Notes: generated by a model not told the origin, from the sequence alone. DNA of 64,000 nucleotides from Akkermansia sp. (GCA_017555025.1 JAFZHC010000006.1:20468-84467), one strand, 5' to 3'; shown: positions 16,528 through 25,349, counted from the stretch's first letter. Translations and numbers: made by a program.

Positions 16528-16959
16528 TTACTGGCCGGAAATCTGGCTGTAGGGAACCTTGCTCTGGAAGCCGAGCTCCTCGGGGAATTCGGTGAAGCCG
16601 GACCAAGTGTTGTACTCCTTCAGGCCGCTACGACCGCAGCTGCCCTGATAGGGAGGACGGTAGGTGCACTTGTAGGTGGGAGCCCAGAAGGTTACCAGCT
16701 CGTACAGACCATAGCCCATGCGGGTGAAGGTGCGGGAGAAGCCTTCGATGATGCCTACGGAGAAACCGGCGTAGTTGCCCTCTTCGGAGTTCCAGCGAAT
16801 CATGGTCACGGGCAGCTCTTCGATGCCGTAGAAAATGTTGCTGATGGCGCGGCCAAGCTTGCGGGTGGCCGTGTACTCAGACGCGGGCGGCGCCTGAATG
16901 TCGGCATACGTCGTGCCGACCATAGCGAGAAGAAGTGTTGAAAGGAGTAAGCGCTTCAT
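16528..16959 (-). CDS. Secreted TIGR04073-like (exosortase-system-associated) protein
   Basis: A 143-residue exported protein. A Sec signal peptide covers about residues 1-19 (MKRLLLSTLLLAMVGTTYA, cut before DIQAPP). The mature part has the hallmark pattern of the TIGR04073 family: RKLGRAISNIFYGIEELP, a middle Gly-rich helix (GFSVGIIEGFSRTFTRMGYGLYELVTF) quoted here only in pieces, and a Pro-rich end. The family is found in Verrucomicrobia and other bacteria with exosortases; its function is unknown. I place the start at 16959, because the -10 hexamer of the promoter covers the upstream ATG at 16974. It is monocistronic. Confidence 0.8.
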   Translation of the reverse strand: MKRLLLSTLLLAMVGTTYADIQAPPASEYTATRKLGRAISNIFYGIEELPVTMIRWNSEEGNYAGFSVGIIEGFSRTFTRMGYGLYELVTFWAPTYKCTYRPPYQGSCGRSGLKEYNTWSGFTEFPEELGFQSKVPYSQISGQ

Positions 16960-16969
16960 AACGTCACTA

Positions 16970-16998
16970 TTCATAGCATAATGTCACGCATTGTGCAA
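16970..16998 (-). promoter_or_regulatory. Promoter of the TIGR04073-like gene
   Basis: Minus strand TTGCAC (16998-16993), 17 nt, TATGAA (16975-16970), then 10 nt to the ATG at 16959. Confidence 0.65.
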
Positions 16999-17050
16999 GC
17001 AAAAAGGAAATTTTTAGGCGAAAAATGGGCGTTTTTTTCGTGTCGGAGCC

Positions 17051-17078
17051 TAAAAAAGCCGCAGCTGAAGCTGCGGCT
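17051..17078 (-). terminator. Terminator after the radical SAM operon
   Basis: Stem AGCCGCAGCT/AGCTGCGGCT (17057-17078) followed on the minus strand by six T. Confidence 0.85.
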
Positions 17079-17105
17079 GACAGAAATGACGCACTATGGC
17101 GAAGT

Positions 17106-18344
17106 TCAGAGCGAAATCGGTGTATTGCGCTCTTCTTCGGTGAGGTAGCAACCGGGGTCGCTGCCGAACCAATGCCCGTTAGCAAAGGCTGCTCGGGTGC
17201 GGAATCCACCGCCGCACAGGGCAAAGTGGCGGCAAGTGGCGCAAGGACCGCTGAGGAGTTTCTGGCGCTCCAGAGGATCATCAGAGCCGCGGAGCTTTTG
17301 CAGTTCAGCGGCCGAGGGCTCGGCTGCGGCCTCCCACACATCAGAGAACTTCTGAGTTTTCACGTTACCCAGCGTAACGCTCTGCCAGAACTGGTCGGGG
17401 TGAATGTTGCCTTGTGTATCGATATTAGCAATGCCGCGGCCGGATGAGTTGGCGCCGCCGCCGTTCCACCCCAGCAGGCGCAGGGTTTGGGCAGCCAGCG
17501 GAGAACCCTCTCGCAACTGGCGCAAGAGGATGTAGATGCCATCTGCCGGCTGGGTTACGGTAAGCAACTCGCGGGTTTGACCGCTCTTGTGCCAGGCCTC
17601 GGCTCGGGCAATCAGCATATCGAGAGCAGCCCGGGCTTCCTCCGGGTGCAGGCTCGCTACATCAACCCCTCGGCCGGTGGGTACCAGATGGTAGAAACAT
17701 ACGCGCTGAATGCCCTCGCGCTCAATGAAGTTGAGAATTTCCTCCATGCTCTGCACGTTGTTACGTGTGAGCGTAAGGCGCAGCCCTGTTTTCTGGCCTA
17801 CTTCTTCGCAGCGCTTGAAGCCGCGGATGGCACCATCGAATGCACCGGCAACGCCGCGGAAGGAGTCGTGCACCGCGCCGATGCCGTCAAGCGAAATACC
17901 TACATAGGCTACCCCCAACTTCTTGAAAAGAGCAGCGTGCTCGGGGGTGATGCGGGTGCCGTTGGTGGAAATGGTGACTTTGAGGCCGCGGGCGGTAGCG
18001 TGCTCCAGCAACTCGGGCAGGTGAGGGTGCAGCAGCGGTTCGCCGCCGGAGAGCAGCAGGGCGTTCACCTTGTAGTCCGCAAGGTCGTCAATTACACCCA
18101 GACATTGATCGAGCGTGAGTTCACCGGGGTATTTCTGCGCGTGAGAGTCGGCATAACAGTGCACGCAGCGCAGGTTGCAGGTACGGGTGATATTCCACAC
18201 CACAATGGGCTTACGCGTGCGGGAAGAAGTGGGAGAGCAGGCTGCGGTGCTGGCATGAGGGGAGGCGGAGCCGTGCCCCAGTCCGTAACGAATGTGGTCT
18301 GCGGGCTGTTCAGCGCCGCACCAGAGGCGTGTGATATTAATCAT
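17106..18344 (-). CDS. ahbC: AhbC-like radical SAM/SPASM protein
   Basis: A 412-residue radical SAM enzyme. The N-terminus MINITRLWCG...HIRYG is characteristic of AhbC/NirJ1. The radical SAM cluster motif CNLRCVHC lies at about 56-63, and the GGEP motif at about 99-102. The C-terminus has the SPASM-type Cys cluster CATCRHFALCGGG. AhbC removes the acetate side chains of didecarboxysiroheme in the siroheme-dependent haem pathway. The gene starts 39 nt after the other radical SAM gene and is last in the operon. A different peptide- or tetrapyrrole-modifying role cannot be ruled out, since the other Ahb genes are not in view. Confidence 0.75.
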   Translation of the reverse strand: MINITRLWCGAEQPADHIRYGLGHGSASPHASTAACSPTSSRTRKPIVVWNITRTCNLRCVHCYADSHAQKYPGELTLDQCLGVIDDLADYKVNALLLSGGEPLLHPHLPELLEHATARGLKVTISTNGTRITPEHAALFKKLGVAYVGISLDGIGAVHDSFRGVAGAFDGAIRGFKRCEEVGQKTGLRLTLTRNNVQSMEEILNFIEREGIQRVCFYHLVPTGRGVDVASLHPEEARAALDMLIARAEAWHKSGQTRELLTVTQPADGIYILLRQLREGSPLAAQTLRLLGWNGGGANSSGRGIANIDTQGNIHPDQFWQSVTLGNVKTQKFSDVWEAAAEPSAAELQKLRGSDDPLERQKLLSGPCATCRHFALCGGGFRTRAAFANGHWFGSDPGCYLTEEERNTPISL

Positions 18345-18383
18345 TGTCGGTGGAAAAACTGAGGTGTGAGTACGGGAAAATGA

Positions 18384-19442
18384 TTATCCGCGCAGGGCGG
18401 CGGGTATGTAATTGCAAAGTGGTTCCGCAGCCATCATATCGCCGCAACTGCCATAGGCGCGGGCTCGGGAACCACCACAGATGCGACGGTATTCGCACCG
18501 GCCGCATTTGCCGCCCAAGGCATCATCATTGCGCAGTTGTACGAAGATGGGGTGCGTGCGGTACAGCGTAGCCAAATCATCGGTGCGCACGTTGCCCGCA
18601 GTAAGGGGCAGGAAGCCGCTTGGTTGTACTTCACCTGTGTGAGAGATGAAGAGAACTCCTTTGCCGTCGCGGGTGGGAATCATGTGGCGCGGGGGCTGCC
18701 CTCCCTGTTTGGCGGCCTGCATGAGAACACGGCGGTAGTGGTGGCCCTCGGTTGTCTTGATGGCAAAAGGCAGCTCGTGGCGAAGGCTCTCAAGGCGCTG
18801 CCATACAGTCTCGAGCTCTTCTGCAGTGGGCAGGTCATCGGCCGTGGCTCGCCCGGTGGGTACGAGTACAAAGACGCTCCATACATCGGGCTTCAGCTCG
18901 CGCATGAGCTCGATGAAGGCGTCCATTTCGCCCAGCGTGCTCTTGGCCAGCGTGGTATTAATCTGCAGCTGAATGCCGGCTGCCATGGCGGCGCGAGCCG
19001 CCTGCAGGGTGCGCTCAAAGGTATGAGGTACCCCGCGGAAGCGGTCATGCGTGGCCTGAGTGGCGCCATCCAGACTGAGGCTCATGCTGACGACACCGGC
19101 AGCTCTGAGGGCTGCAAAGTCGGCATTTACCAGTCTGTTCGTGGCTGCCGGGCTCAGGGCAACTCTCAGTCCGCGCTCGGTAGCACGAGAGATGATGTCA
19201 AAGATATCGCGCCGCATCATGGGGTCGCCACCCGTCAGTACGAGCATGGGCGGAGCGAGTTCTGCAATCTGATCCACCAGAGTCATTGCCTCCTCATGAG
19301 TGAGTTCATCAGGGTGAGCCTGCGGTTGAGCGATGGCTCGGCAATGTTTACAGGCCAAGGCACAGGCTCGTGTAACCTCCCAGAAGAGGATAAACGGACG
19401 CTCGGCAAAATCTACCGTGGGGATGTGCGGGTGGGAGGCCAT
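18384..19442 (-). CDS. Radical SAM/SPASM protein, TIGR04053-like
   Basis: A 352-residue radical SAM enzyme. The motif WEVTRACALACKHCRA (about 22-37) carries the CxxxCxxC cluster site, and the C-terminal half holds KGVLFISHTGEVQPSGFLPL and CGRCEYRRICGGSRARAYG with further Cys, the pattern of family TIGR04053. AhbD (haem synthase) belongs to the same wider group, so next to an AhbC-like gene it may do the final decarboxylation step, but the closest match I recognise is TIGR04053, whose activity is not settled. The gap to the upstream lipoprotein gene is 30 nt and without promoter, so it is probably the middle gene of a three-gene operon. Confidence 0.8.
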   Translation of the reverse strand: MASHPHIPTVDFAERPFILFWEVTRACALACKHCRAIAQPQAHPDELTHEEAMTLVDQIAELAPPMLVLTGGDPMMRRDIFDIISRATERGLRVALSPAATNRLVNADFAALRAAGVVSMSLSLDGATQATHDRFRGVPHTFERTLQAARAAMAAGIQLQINTTLAKSTLGEMDAFIELMRELKPDVWSVFVLVPTGRATADDLPTAEELETVWQRLESLRHELPFAIKTTEGHHYRRVLMQAAKQGGQPPRHMIPTRDGKGVLFISHTGEVQPSGFLPLTAGNVRTDDLATLYRTHPIFVQLRNDDALGGKCGRCEYRRICGGSRARAYGSCGDMMAAEPLCNYIPAALRG

Positions 19443-19472
19443 GGCCGGAGGTGGCTTGCTTGGAGTTATCTG

Positions 19473-19928
19473 TTACTGCTGGGAGAAGGTTTGCAGGAGG
19501 GACTGCAGCGCCTGCATTCGCTGCTGCTGAACGGTGGGAGTGCTCGTTGTTGTGGGAGTGGTGGCGGGCACGGTGGTGGCATTGTAAGTGGTGTTGCCGG
19601 TAAGGAGGGACTGCAGCTTGCTGAGGGTACCGGAGGTCAGGGACTCCTTCAGGCACTCGGTGTACTTCTTACCACCTTGCCAGTTGTTGAAGGTGAAGCG
19701 GGCAGAATTGGGAATGGCGTCCTCGCTCTTGGCTACGCGAAGGCGCTGGAACCCGCGGGAGAAGTAGTCATACTCGTTGTCAGCACCGTAATACATCATG
19801 CCGGTGAGTTCTTCGGAATTGATGAGGGTGGCGGTGTTGGGGGTGAAGAGCTCGGTGCGGCTTACGGTTTTAACGGCACAGGAGCTCAGCGCCATGGCCA
19901 GAATCAGTACGGGAATGAGCTTTTTCAT
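19473..19928 (-). CDS. Lipoprotein leading the radical SAM operon
   Basis: A 151-residue lipoprotein: signal with lipobox LSSC (Cys about 17), a globular middle (about 25-105) with many aromatic residues (MMYYGADNEYDYFSRGF), a Thr/Pro-rich linker (about 115-133) and a Gln-rich end. No family is recognised. It holds the only promoter seen before the two radical SAM genes, so all three are likely co-transcribed; whether the lipoprotein shares a pathway with them is unknown. Confidence 0.78.
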   Translation of the reverse strand: MKKLIPVLILAMALSSCAVKTVSRTELFTPNTATLINSEELTGMMYYGADNEYDYFSRGFQRLRVAKSEDAIPNSARFTFNNWQGGKKYTECLKESLTSGTLSKLQSLLTGNTTYNATTVPATTPTTTSTPTVQQQRMQALQSLLQTFSQQ

Positions 19929-19938
19929 AACGCGGCTC

Positions 19939-19967
19939 TATATACCACAGGTGGGGGCAACTGTCAA
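19939..19967 (-). promoter_or_regulatory. Promoter of the lipoprotein-radical SAM operon
   Basis: Minus strand TTGACA (19967-19962), 17 nt, TATATA (19944-19939), 10 nt to the ATG. Confidence 0.7.
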
Positions 19968-20133
19968 GAAAAAGCACGGTATGTTGCGTAATCGCTGACT
20001 CTTGTTTATGTTGTGCTTTGTTGTTGTTGATGATGATTGATGATGAGAGAGTAATGTATAATAATGATGGTTTGTATGTCGGTTGGAGGTGGTGTGCATT
20101 CTTTGATAGCTGCCGGATATTAGAATTTCAACA

Positions 20134-20162
20134 TTTACAACGATGCAGGAATATGCTTTAAT
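20134..20162 (+). promoter_or_regulatory. Promoter of the MATE gene
   Basis: TTTACA (20134-20139), 17 nt, TTTAAT (20157-20162), 9 nt to the ATG at 20172. Confidence 0.5.
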
Positions 20163-20171
20163 AGAGGGGTC

Positions 20172-21665
20172 ATGAGTGTTGGAGACGGGCGAGAAGGAAA
20201 GGTACGCGCCGCGCTGCATGGTAAAGGGCAGCTCGGCGGCAGACTTGCCGGCCTCAGTTTGCCCCGGCAGATTGTTCGTATTGCGCTCTGGCCCTTGTTG
20301 GAACAGGTGATGAGTTTCATCTGTGCCTCTACCTCTCTTTATCTGGCGACCCACATGGGAACGGAAGACCATGTGACGGAGCAGATAGCATCGGGCATTG
20401 GTGTGACGGGCTATGTGATGTGGCTCGGCTTTCTCATGCAGGGGGCTGTCGGCATGGGGGCTACGGCTATTGTAAGTCGTATGACGGGAGCTCGCAAATT
20501 CGGTGAAGCTAACTATGCCGCTAATCAGGCAGCCTCGTTGGGCCTGTTGGCAGGTGTGCTCTCGGCTTTCCTCATGTACCTGACGGCAGATTTTCTGGTC
20601 ACTAAGGTACTGACGTTGGGTGCCTATGCGCAGGAGGTGGCGCTTACCTACATGCACACCGGGTGCTGGGTGGCAATTTTCTCGGGGATTGTGTTTGCGG
20701 TGAATGCGGCATTGCGAGGTGCGGGCGATACGCGCACTCCGTTCTTCATTATGTTGGCGGTGGATGGCCTCAATATTGTTTTCAGCTTACTGTTCGTACA
20801 TGTATTCGGGTGGTTTATTGAGGGGCTTGCGCTGGGCATGATTGCCGGTATGGCTCTGGCGGCTGCAACGCTGGTGGGAATCCTGATTTGGCGCACGGTA
20901 AAGATGCGCCGTTGTATGGGCGGCGCGGAGCTGGATGTCTATGTTGCCGGGCAGAGTGCTACTTATGTGCCGCCGATTTTCTTGCGCTTGCGCGACCTTG
21001 TGCCGAGCATGGACACGATGGGGCGCATCTTGAAGATTGGTCTGCCCCAGGCGCTTGAGATTGGTGGTATATGGCTCATTCAGATTTATGTGCTGCGTGT
21101 TATCTCCGGGCTGGGAGATGCTTATGTGGGTGCCCATAACATCGCCATTCGTATTGAGAGCATGAGCTTTCTGCCCGGCTTTGCCATTGGTATGGCGGGG
21201 GCTACTCTGGTAGGGCAGTACTTAGGCACGGGTAGTGTGCGCATGGCGCTGGAGACGGTGCGCAAGTGCGTGCGCTACAGCGCTGTGTTCATGGGGCTGA
21301 TGGGAGTGGTATTTTTCGCGTTCCCTGAGTTGTTTGTAAAGATTTTCGCCTCTAACTCAACGGGGTTGTTGCAGGCTACAGTGCCTGTGGTGCAGGTGTT
21401 CTTGCTGGTAGAGCCGTTTTACGCTGCTATGCTGATGCTGAAGATGTGCCTGCGTGGGGCCGGGGATACCCGACGGGTGATGTATGTTTCCTACGGCTGT
21501 ATGGGCTTTTTCCGCATGGGATGCTTGTTCCTGTGGAACCTCTTCTGGCCGGAGACTCTCTCTTTGGTGGGGATTTGGTTGTTGTTCACAGTAGATTTGG
21601 TGGTTGAATATCTCATACTCAATCGCATGCTAGTCGGTCTGAAATGGGCCAGACGCAAGGTGTGA
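20172..21665 (+). CDS. MATE-family multidrug/solute exporter
   Basis: A 497-residue polytopic inner-membrane protein with about twelve helices in two homologous halves (first helix begins near residue 37; second half near residue 290). Family traits are the paired GAGDTRTP and GAGDTRRV signatures, one in each half at equivalent sites. MATE proteins export drugs and metabolites in exchange for Na+ or H+. The first 30 residues are polar and extended compared with most members, but the promoter supports the start at 20172. It is monocistronic and converges on tmk, sharing a terminator. Confidence 0.92.
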   Translation: MSVGDGREGKVRAALHGKGQLGGRLAGLSLPRQIVRIALWPLLEQVMSFICASTSLYLATHMGTEDHVTEQIASGIGVTGYVMWLGFLMQGAVGMGATAIVSRMTGARKFGEANYAANQAASLGLLAGVLSAFLMYLTADFLVTKVLTLGAYAQEVALTYMHTGCWVAIFSGIVFAVNAALRGAGDTRTPFFIMLAVDGLNIVFSLLFVHVFGWFIEGLALGMIAGMALAAATLVGILIWRTVKMRRCMGGAELDVYVAGQSATYVPPIFLRLRDLVPSMDTMGRILKIGLPQALEIGGIWLIQIYVLRVISGLGDAYVGAHNIAIRIESMSFLPGFAIGMAGATLVGQYLGTGSVRMALETVRKCVRYSAVFMGLMGVVFFAFPELFVKIFASNSTGLLQATVPVVQVFLLVEPFYAAMLMLKMCLRGAGDTRRVMYVSYGCMGFFRMGCLFLWNLFWPETLSLVGIWLLFTVDLVVEYLILNRMLVGLKWARRKV

Positions 21666-21692
21666 ACCCAAAGTGACGTTTTTATCAAATAA

Positions 21693-21729
21693 CAAGAAAC
21701 CGCAGCCTGTAACGGACTGCGGTTTCTTG
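21693..21729. terminator. Shared terminator between the MATE gene and tmk
   Basis: A 13-bp perfect stem (21693-21705 with 21717-21729) between converging genes; an A-rich 5' arm and T-rich 3' arm let it act in both directions. Confidence 0.8.
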
Positions 21730-21781
21730 CTTAAAAAGTTTGAGTGTTGTTAATCTGAAAGTATCGCCTTTTGGGGCTTAT

Positions 21782-22399
21782 TTATACGTTCAGTTCTTCT
21801 CGAATGAGTTTTTGAACTTCAGCCTGTATTTCCTCGATGCTGCCATCGGCTTCGATGCGGAAGAGCCAGGGCATTTCCATAGCTGAATAGATGTTGGCGC
21901 AGGCTTGCAGGAAAGGTTCATTTTCAAAAGCATCTTTCCCGTTGCCTCGGGCATTCATGCGTTCCATGGCCATTTCGACAGGTATATCCAACCAGAAAGC
22001 TATGTCGGGGATGGTGGCAAACTCCTCATTCATTTCGCGAATCGCCTCAACATTGACGCCGGTGGCGCCTTGATAAGCCATCATGGAGAGGTAGTAGCGA
22101 TCCAATAACACCCAGGCTCCGCGCTGCAGCGCCGGCTCGATGAGCTCACGTACATGCTCGCGACGATCTTGCAGCAGACAGTTGATTTCTTCGGCGATGC
22201 TCAGGCGCTCTCCGCTCAGGGCTGCATTACGTACCTTCATGCCCCATTCACCGCGGGTCGGTTCGTAATCTGTTATAACTTCTTTTCCCTGAGCACGCAG
22301 GTATTCGGCCAATAATTTAATTTGGGTAGACTTGCCCGTGCCGTCTATGCCTTCAAAGACGACCAGGCAGCCCCTTAGGTGAGGAGAATCAGGTTCCAT
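21782..22399 (-). CDS. tmk: Thymidylate kinase
   Basis: A 205-residue nucleoside monophosphate kinase that makes dTDP from dTMP. P-loop GIDGTGKST (17-25), the DR(Y) motif LLDRYYLS in the middle, and the usual length for Tmk. The LID region lacks the Arg-rich E. coli pattern but carries ARGNGKDAFE. An open frame extends upstream to a TTG, but that would run across the promoter; the ATG at 22399 lies 10 nt below the -10 and is the likely start. Transcribed alone. Confidence 0.95.
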   Translation of the reverse strand: MEPDSPHLRGCLVVFEGIDGTGKSTQIKLLAEYLRAQGKEVITDYEPTRGEWGMKVRNAALSGERLSIAEEINCLLQDRREHVRELIEPALQRGAWVLLDRYYLSMMAYQGATGVNVEAIREMNEEFATIPDIAFWLDIPVEMAMERMNARGNGKDAFENEPFLQACANIYSAMEMPWLFRIEADGSIEEIQAEVQKLIREELNV

Positions 22400-22409
22400 T
22401 GCGGGCAAG

Positions 22410-22438
22410 AGACTAGCACAGCGGGGGGTACCATGCAA
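22410..22438 (-). promoter_or_regulatory. tmk promoter
   Basis: Minus strand TTGCAT (22438-22433), 17 nt, TAGTCT (22415-22410), 10 nt to the ATG at 22399. It decides the start. Confidence 0.6.
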
Positions 22439-22470
22439 GCCCAAAAATTGAATTTCTTAGTGTAATGGAT

Positions 22471-22510
22471 GAAAAAAGCGAAAAGGTGCACCTCTTCAGA
22501 TGCACCTTTT
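22471..22510 (-). terminator. rpsU terminator
   Basis: Stem AAAAGGTGCA/TGCACCTTTT (22481-22490 with 22501-22510), then on the minus strand CGCTTTTTTC. Confidence 0.85.
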
Positions 22511-22537
22511 CCGAAAATTTTCCCGAACAGGGGGGAT

Positions 22538-22777
22538 TTAAGCCTCAACAGCGGGGGTTACGGCAGCAGCGGGAATTTCTTCCTTGTTGGTGAAGCGCCA
22601 CTTAACCTTGTTGCGCTTGTTGGCGGAGCGAGCCTTGCGGCGCTTCTCGTCCATGGGGCTCTCGAAAGCGCGACGACGGCGCATCTCTTCGAGAATACCT
22701 TCGGTATCCAGCTTGGTCTTCAGGCGCTTCAGAGCGCGGTCGATCGGTTCTCCTTTACGTACGATAACGGAACGCAT
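22538..22777 (-). CDS. rpsU: Small ribosomal subunit protein bS21
   Basis: A 79-residue basic protein of the 30S platform. The start MRSVIVRKGEPIDRALKRLK and the Arg-rich REMRRRRAFE-like centre are typical of bS21; the C-terminal Ala/Val/Pro tail (about 68-79) is an extension. The frame is open further upstream, but that part lies in the leader and promoter. In Bacteroidota bS21 has been linked to occlusion of the anti-Shine-Dalgarno sequence; here the gene itself shows no Shine-Dalgarno sequence, only a CAA-repeat leader. Confidence 0.95.
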   Translation of the reverse strand: MRSVIVRKGEPIDRALKRLKTKLDTEGILEEMRRRRAFESPMDEKRRKARSANKRNKVKWRFTNKEEIPAAAVTPAVEA

Positions 22778-22851
22778 GATGTCTGTTGTTGTTGTTGATA
22801 TATTGTCCGGGAACGGGCAGGCAGGATACAGCATTCAGCCCCCTGTGTCAA
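22778..22851 (-). promoter_or_regulatory. rpsU promoter and CAA-rich leader
   Basis: Minus strand TTGACA (22851-22846), 17 nt, TATCCT (22828-22823), followed by a leader of about 38 nt containing ATATATC and repeated CAA triplets before the ATG. Confidence 0.7.
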
Positions 22852-22905
22852 GTTTTTTATCGTGCTTTTGTAATTTTTTTTGTGTTTTAAGAGTCATGCA
22901 GCAAA

Positions 22906-25257
22906 TCAGAGTACGGTATACCCCTGATTTGTGATGGTTGTATGGAGGATGGAGAGGGGGATATCCCGGGTGGTGGTGAGGGTGACCTGCTTAGCTTTGA
23001 AATCAGCTCGGCAATCGGTAACACCGGGTATGGCAAGCAGGGCGCGGGTTACGTGAGCTTCGCAATGTGGGCACATCATGCCGTCTACTTTGATGATAAT
23101 GGTATTCATATATGATGGGAGTGAAGGAGTGAAACGGCGCAGGCGCAGAGCATTGCTGACAACGTAAAAGCTGCTGAGCCCCATGGCTGCTGCTGCCGCT
23201 GCTGGGTGCAATAACCAGCCGGTAAGAGGGTAGAAGGCTCCGGCAGCCAGAGGGATGGCCAAACAATTGTAGAGTAGTGCCCAGAAGAGATTTTGGCGAA
23301 TGTTACTCAGTACAGCTCTGCTGAGCTGCAGAGCGCTGACGACATCCATCAGGTTGCTGCGTACCAGAATAATGCCGGCGCTCTCCATGGCGATGTCGGT
23401 GCCGGCACCGATAGCTATACCGACATCTGCCCGCATGAGAGCCGGGGCGTCGTTGATGCCGTCCCCCACCATGGCAACGTGGTAGCCTTCGGCTTGTAAT
23501 CGGCGTACCTGAGCATCTTTGTGCTGAGGAAGAGAATCAGCGTATACGTGTTCTATGCCAACTTGCTGGGCGATGGCGGTGGCTGTATGGATGTTATCGC
23601 CGGTTATCATAGCTACATGCAGCCCCATGCGTTTGAAGGTCGATATGACTGCCGGAGCCTCCGCCTTAATGGAGTCTGCTACTGCTAAGGTGCCAATGAG
23701 TTTTTTTCCGCGGGCGAAGAAAAGAGGTGTTTTGCCGTCGGCTGCAAGGGGCGCTGTATCGGGGGTGGTAATGCCAAGCTCGTGCATGAACGCGGCGTTA
23801 CCTGCTGCACATGGGATATCCTGCAGGGTAGCGGTGAGGCCTTTGCCGGGATGGTAGGTGTGGTTAGTTGCGGTGGGGTGAGAGGTCGCCCGAGGGAGTT
23901 GGCGCACCGCTTCCGCAAGAGGATGGTTGCTGTCTGCCTCCAGCGCTGTTGCAAGGTTCAGAAGTTCTTCAGATGTGTGGCCGAGGGCGGGCAGGATATC
24001 GGTTACGGTAGGATGTCCGGAAGTGATGGTGCCGGTTTTATCCAGTATGATGGCGGTGGCGTTGTGGGTATTTTCCAGCGTTTCTCCATTGCGGAAGAGG
24101 ATGCCGAGCTCTGCTCCCTTGCCCGTGCCAACCATGATGGCTACGGGTGTGGCAAGTCCCAGCGCACAGGGACAACTGATGACCAGAACGGCAATGGCGC
24201 AGGAGATGGCAAAGCCGATGTGAGCCCCCAAGAACAACCAGAGAGCCGCAGTAAGAAGCGAGATGGTAATTACAATCGGTACAAATACCCCGGAAATACG
24301 GTCTGCCAAGCGAGAAATCGGGGCTTTGGTGGCTGCGGCGTCGCCAACTAGTGAGATAACTTCGGATATAACGCTATTGGCTGTTGATTGAATTGCTCTG
24401 GCTGTCAGCGCACCATGCTGGTTGAGGGTGCCGGCGTATATTCGGCTGCCGGGTGTTTTTTCGACAGGCAGACTTTCGCCGGTGAGGGCGGATTCATCTA
24501 CCGAGGAATGTCCGTCTGTCACGATAGAGTCCACCGGGATGCGGGTTCCCGGTTTGATGAGGACGATATCGTCGGGTTTGACTTGGTCAGCCGGAATGGT
24601 TGTTGGTTGCCCGTCCCGGCTGATGGTTGCGGTGTGCGGCAGGAGGGCAAGGAGGCTTTCCAAGGCTGTACCTGTGCGGGCTGTGGCTCGACTTTCCAAC
24701 CATTTTCCCAGCGTGATGAAGGTTACAATCATGGCCGCACTTTCGAAATAGTAGCCGACTCGGTGGTGGAACCAGAAATTAGCCAGGCCATCAACCATGG
24801 CTGCTCCTGCTCCGAGCGCAACTAAGGTGTCCATGTTTGCCGCTCTTTTTCGCACGCCTTGCAGTCCGTTGATAAAGAAATAGCGGTTGAGAAAAAGGAT
24901 GGGCGCGGCAAGCAGCAGTTGTACTAGGGACGAGCAGTTATGGTGCCATAAGTGATGTACTGCAATCAGCGGAAGTAAGAGGCCGAGGGAGAAGAGAAAA
25001 CGTTGTTTCAGAACATCACTTTTTTGGAGCGGCAGAGCGGTTTGTTCCTGTGTGGGCTCTGCATGGTACCCCGCAGCTTCGACGGCATTGATAATCGCAT
25101 CGGTAGATAATTCCTCAGAGTGTTGCACACGCATGTTGGCCGTTAACAAGTTAACTTGCACGCATCTGACGCCGCTCAACTGCGCCACAGCTCGCTCCAC
25201 CCGAGCTGAGCATGCCGAGCAATTCATGCCACTCACCCTGAAATTCTCCTCCTTCAT
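22906..25257 (-). CDS. copA: Copper-exporting P1B-type ATPase with N- and C-terminal HMA domains
   Basis: A 783-residue copper-transporting ATPase. The N-terminal HMA domain carries MNCSAC (11-16); then come the membrane helices, actuator motif TGES (259-262), ion-site CPC (362-364), phosphorylation site DKTGT (406-410) and GDGINDAP in the hinge. Uniquely, after the last helices a second HMA domain follows (GMMCPHC, about residues 716-783). It begins with Met and is 67 residues long, the size of a CopZ chaperone, as if copZ had been fused in frame. CopA exports Cu+ from the cytoplasm. The upstream region ends at an IS insertion 93 nt before the first base of the gene. Confidence 0.95.
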   Translation of the reverse strand: MKEENFRVSGMNCSACSARVERAVAQLSGVRCVQVNLLTANMRVQHSEELSTDAIINAVEAAGYHAEPTQEQTALPLQKSDVLKQRFLFSLGLLLPLIAVHHLWHHNCSSLVQLLLAAPILFLNRYFFINGLQGVRKRAANMDTLVALGAGAAMVDGLANFWFHHRVGYYFESAAMIVTFITLGKWLESRATARTGTALESLLALLPHTATISRDGQPTTIPADQVKPDDIVLIKPGTRIPVDSIVTDGHSSVDESALTGESLPVEKTPGSRIYAGTLNQHGALTARAIQSTANSVISEVISLVGDAAATKAPISRLADRISGVFVPIVITISLLTAALWLFLGAHIGFAISCAIAVLVISCPCALGLATPVAIMVGTGKGAELGILFRNGETLENTHNATAIILDKTGTITSGHPTVTDILPALGHTSEELLNLATALEADSNHPLAEAVRQLPRATSHPTATNHTYHPGKGLTATLQDIPCAAGNAAFMHELGITTPDTAPLAADGKTPLFFARGKKLIGTLAVADSIKAEAPAVISTFKRMGLHVAMITGDNIHTATAIAQQVGIEHVYADSLPQHKDAQVRRLQAEGYHVAMVGDGINDAPALMRADVGIAIGAGTDIAMESAGIILVRSNLMDVVSALQLSRAVLSNIRQNLFWALLYNCLAIPLAAGAFYPLTGWLLHPAAAAAAMGLSSFYVVSNALRLRRFTPSLPSYMNTIIIKVDGMMCPHCEAHVTRALLAIPGVTDCRADFKAKQVTLTTTRDIPLSILHTTITNQGYTVL

Positions 25258-25266
25258 GCGCCGCTT

Positions 25267-25295
25267 ATTTTACTTTATACCCCCTCTGCAGAAAA
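25267..25295 (-). promoter_or_regulatory. Possible copA promoter
   Basis: Minus strand TTTTCT (25295-25290), 17 nt, TAAAAT (25272-25267), 9 nt to the ATG. The -35 is weak, but the spacing fits the other genes. Confidence 0.35.
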
Positions 25296-25349
25296 GGCGG
25301 ATTTTTGTCAGCCTGAAGCTTTTAGGGTATCTGCCAATCCGATACAGCA

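Noticed and set aside
18384..19442. Naming this gene ahbD outright
   Set aside because: Its motifs (ISHTGEVQPSGFLPL, CGGSRARAYG) fit TIGR04053 better; the AhbD role stays a possibility only.
18537..19991. 484-codon plus-strand frame opposite the radical SAM and lipoprotein genes
   Set aside because: Spans several minus-strand genes and their junctions and has no recognisable domain.
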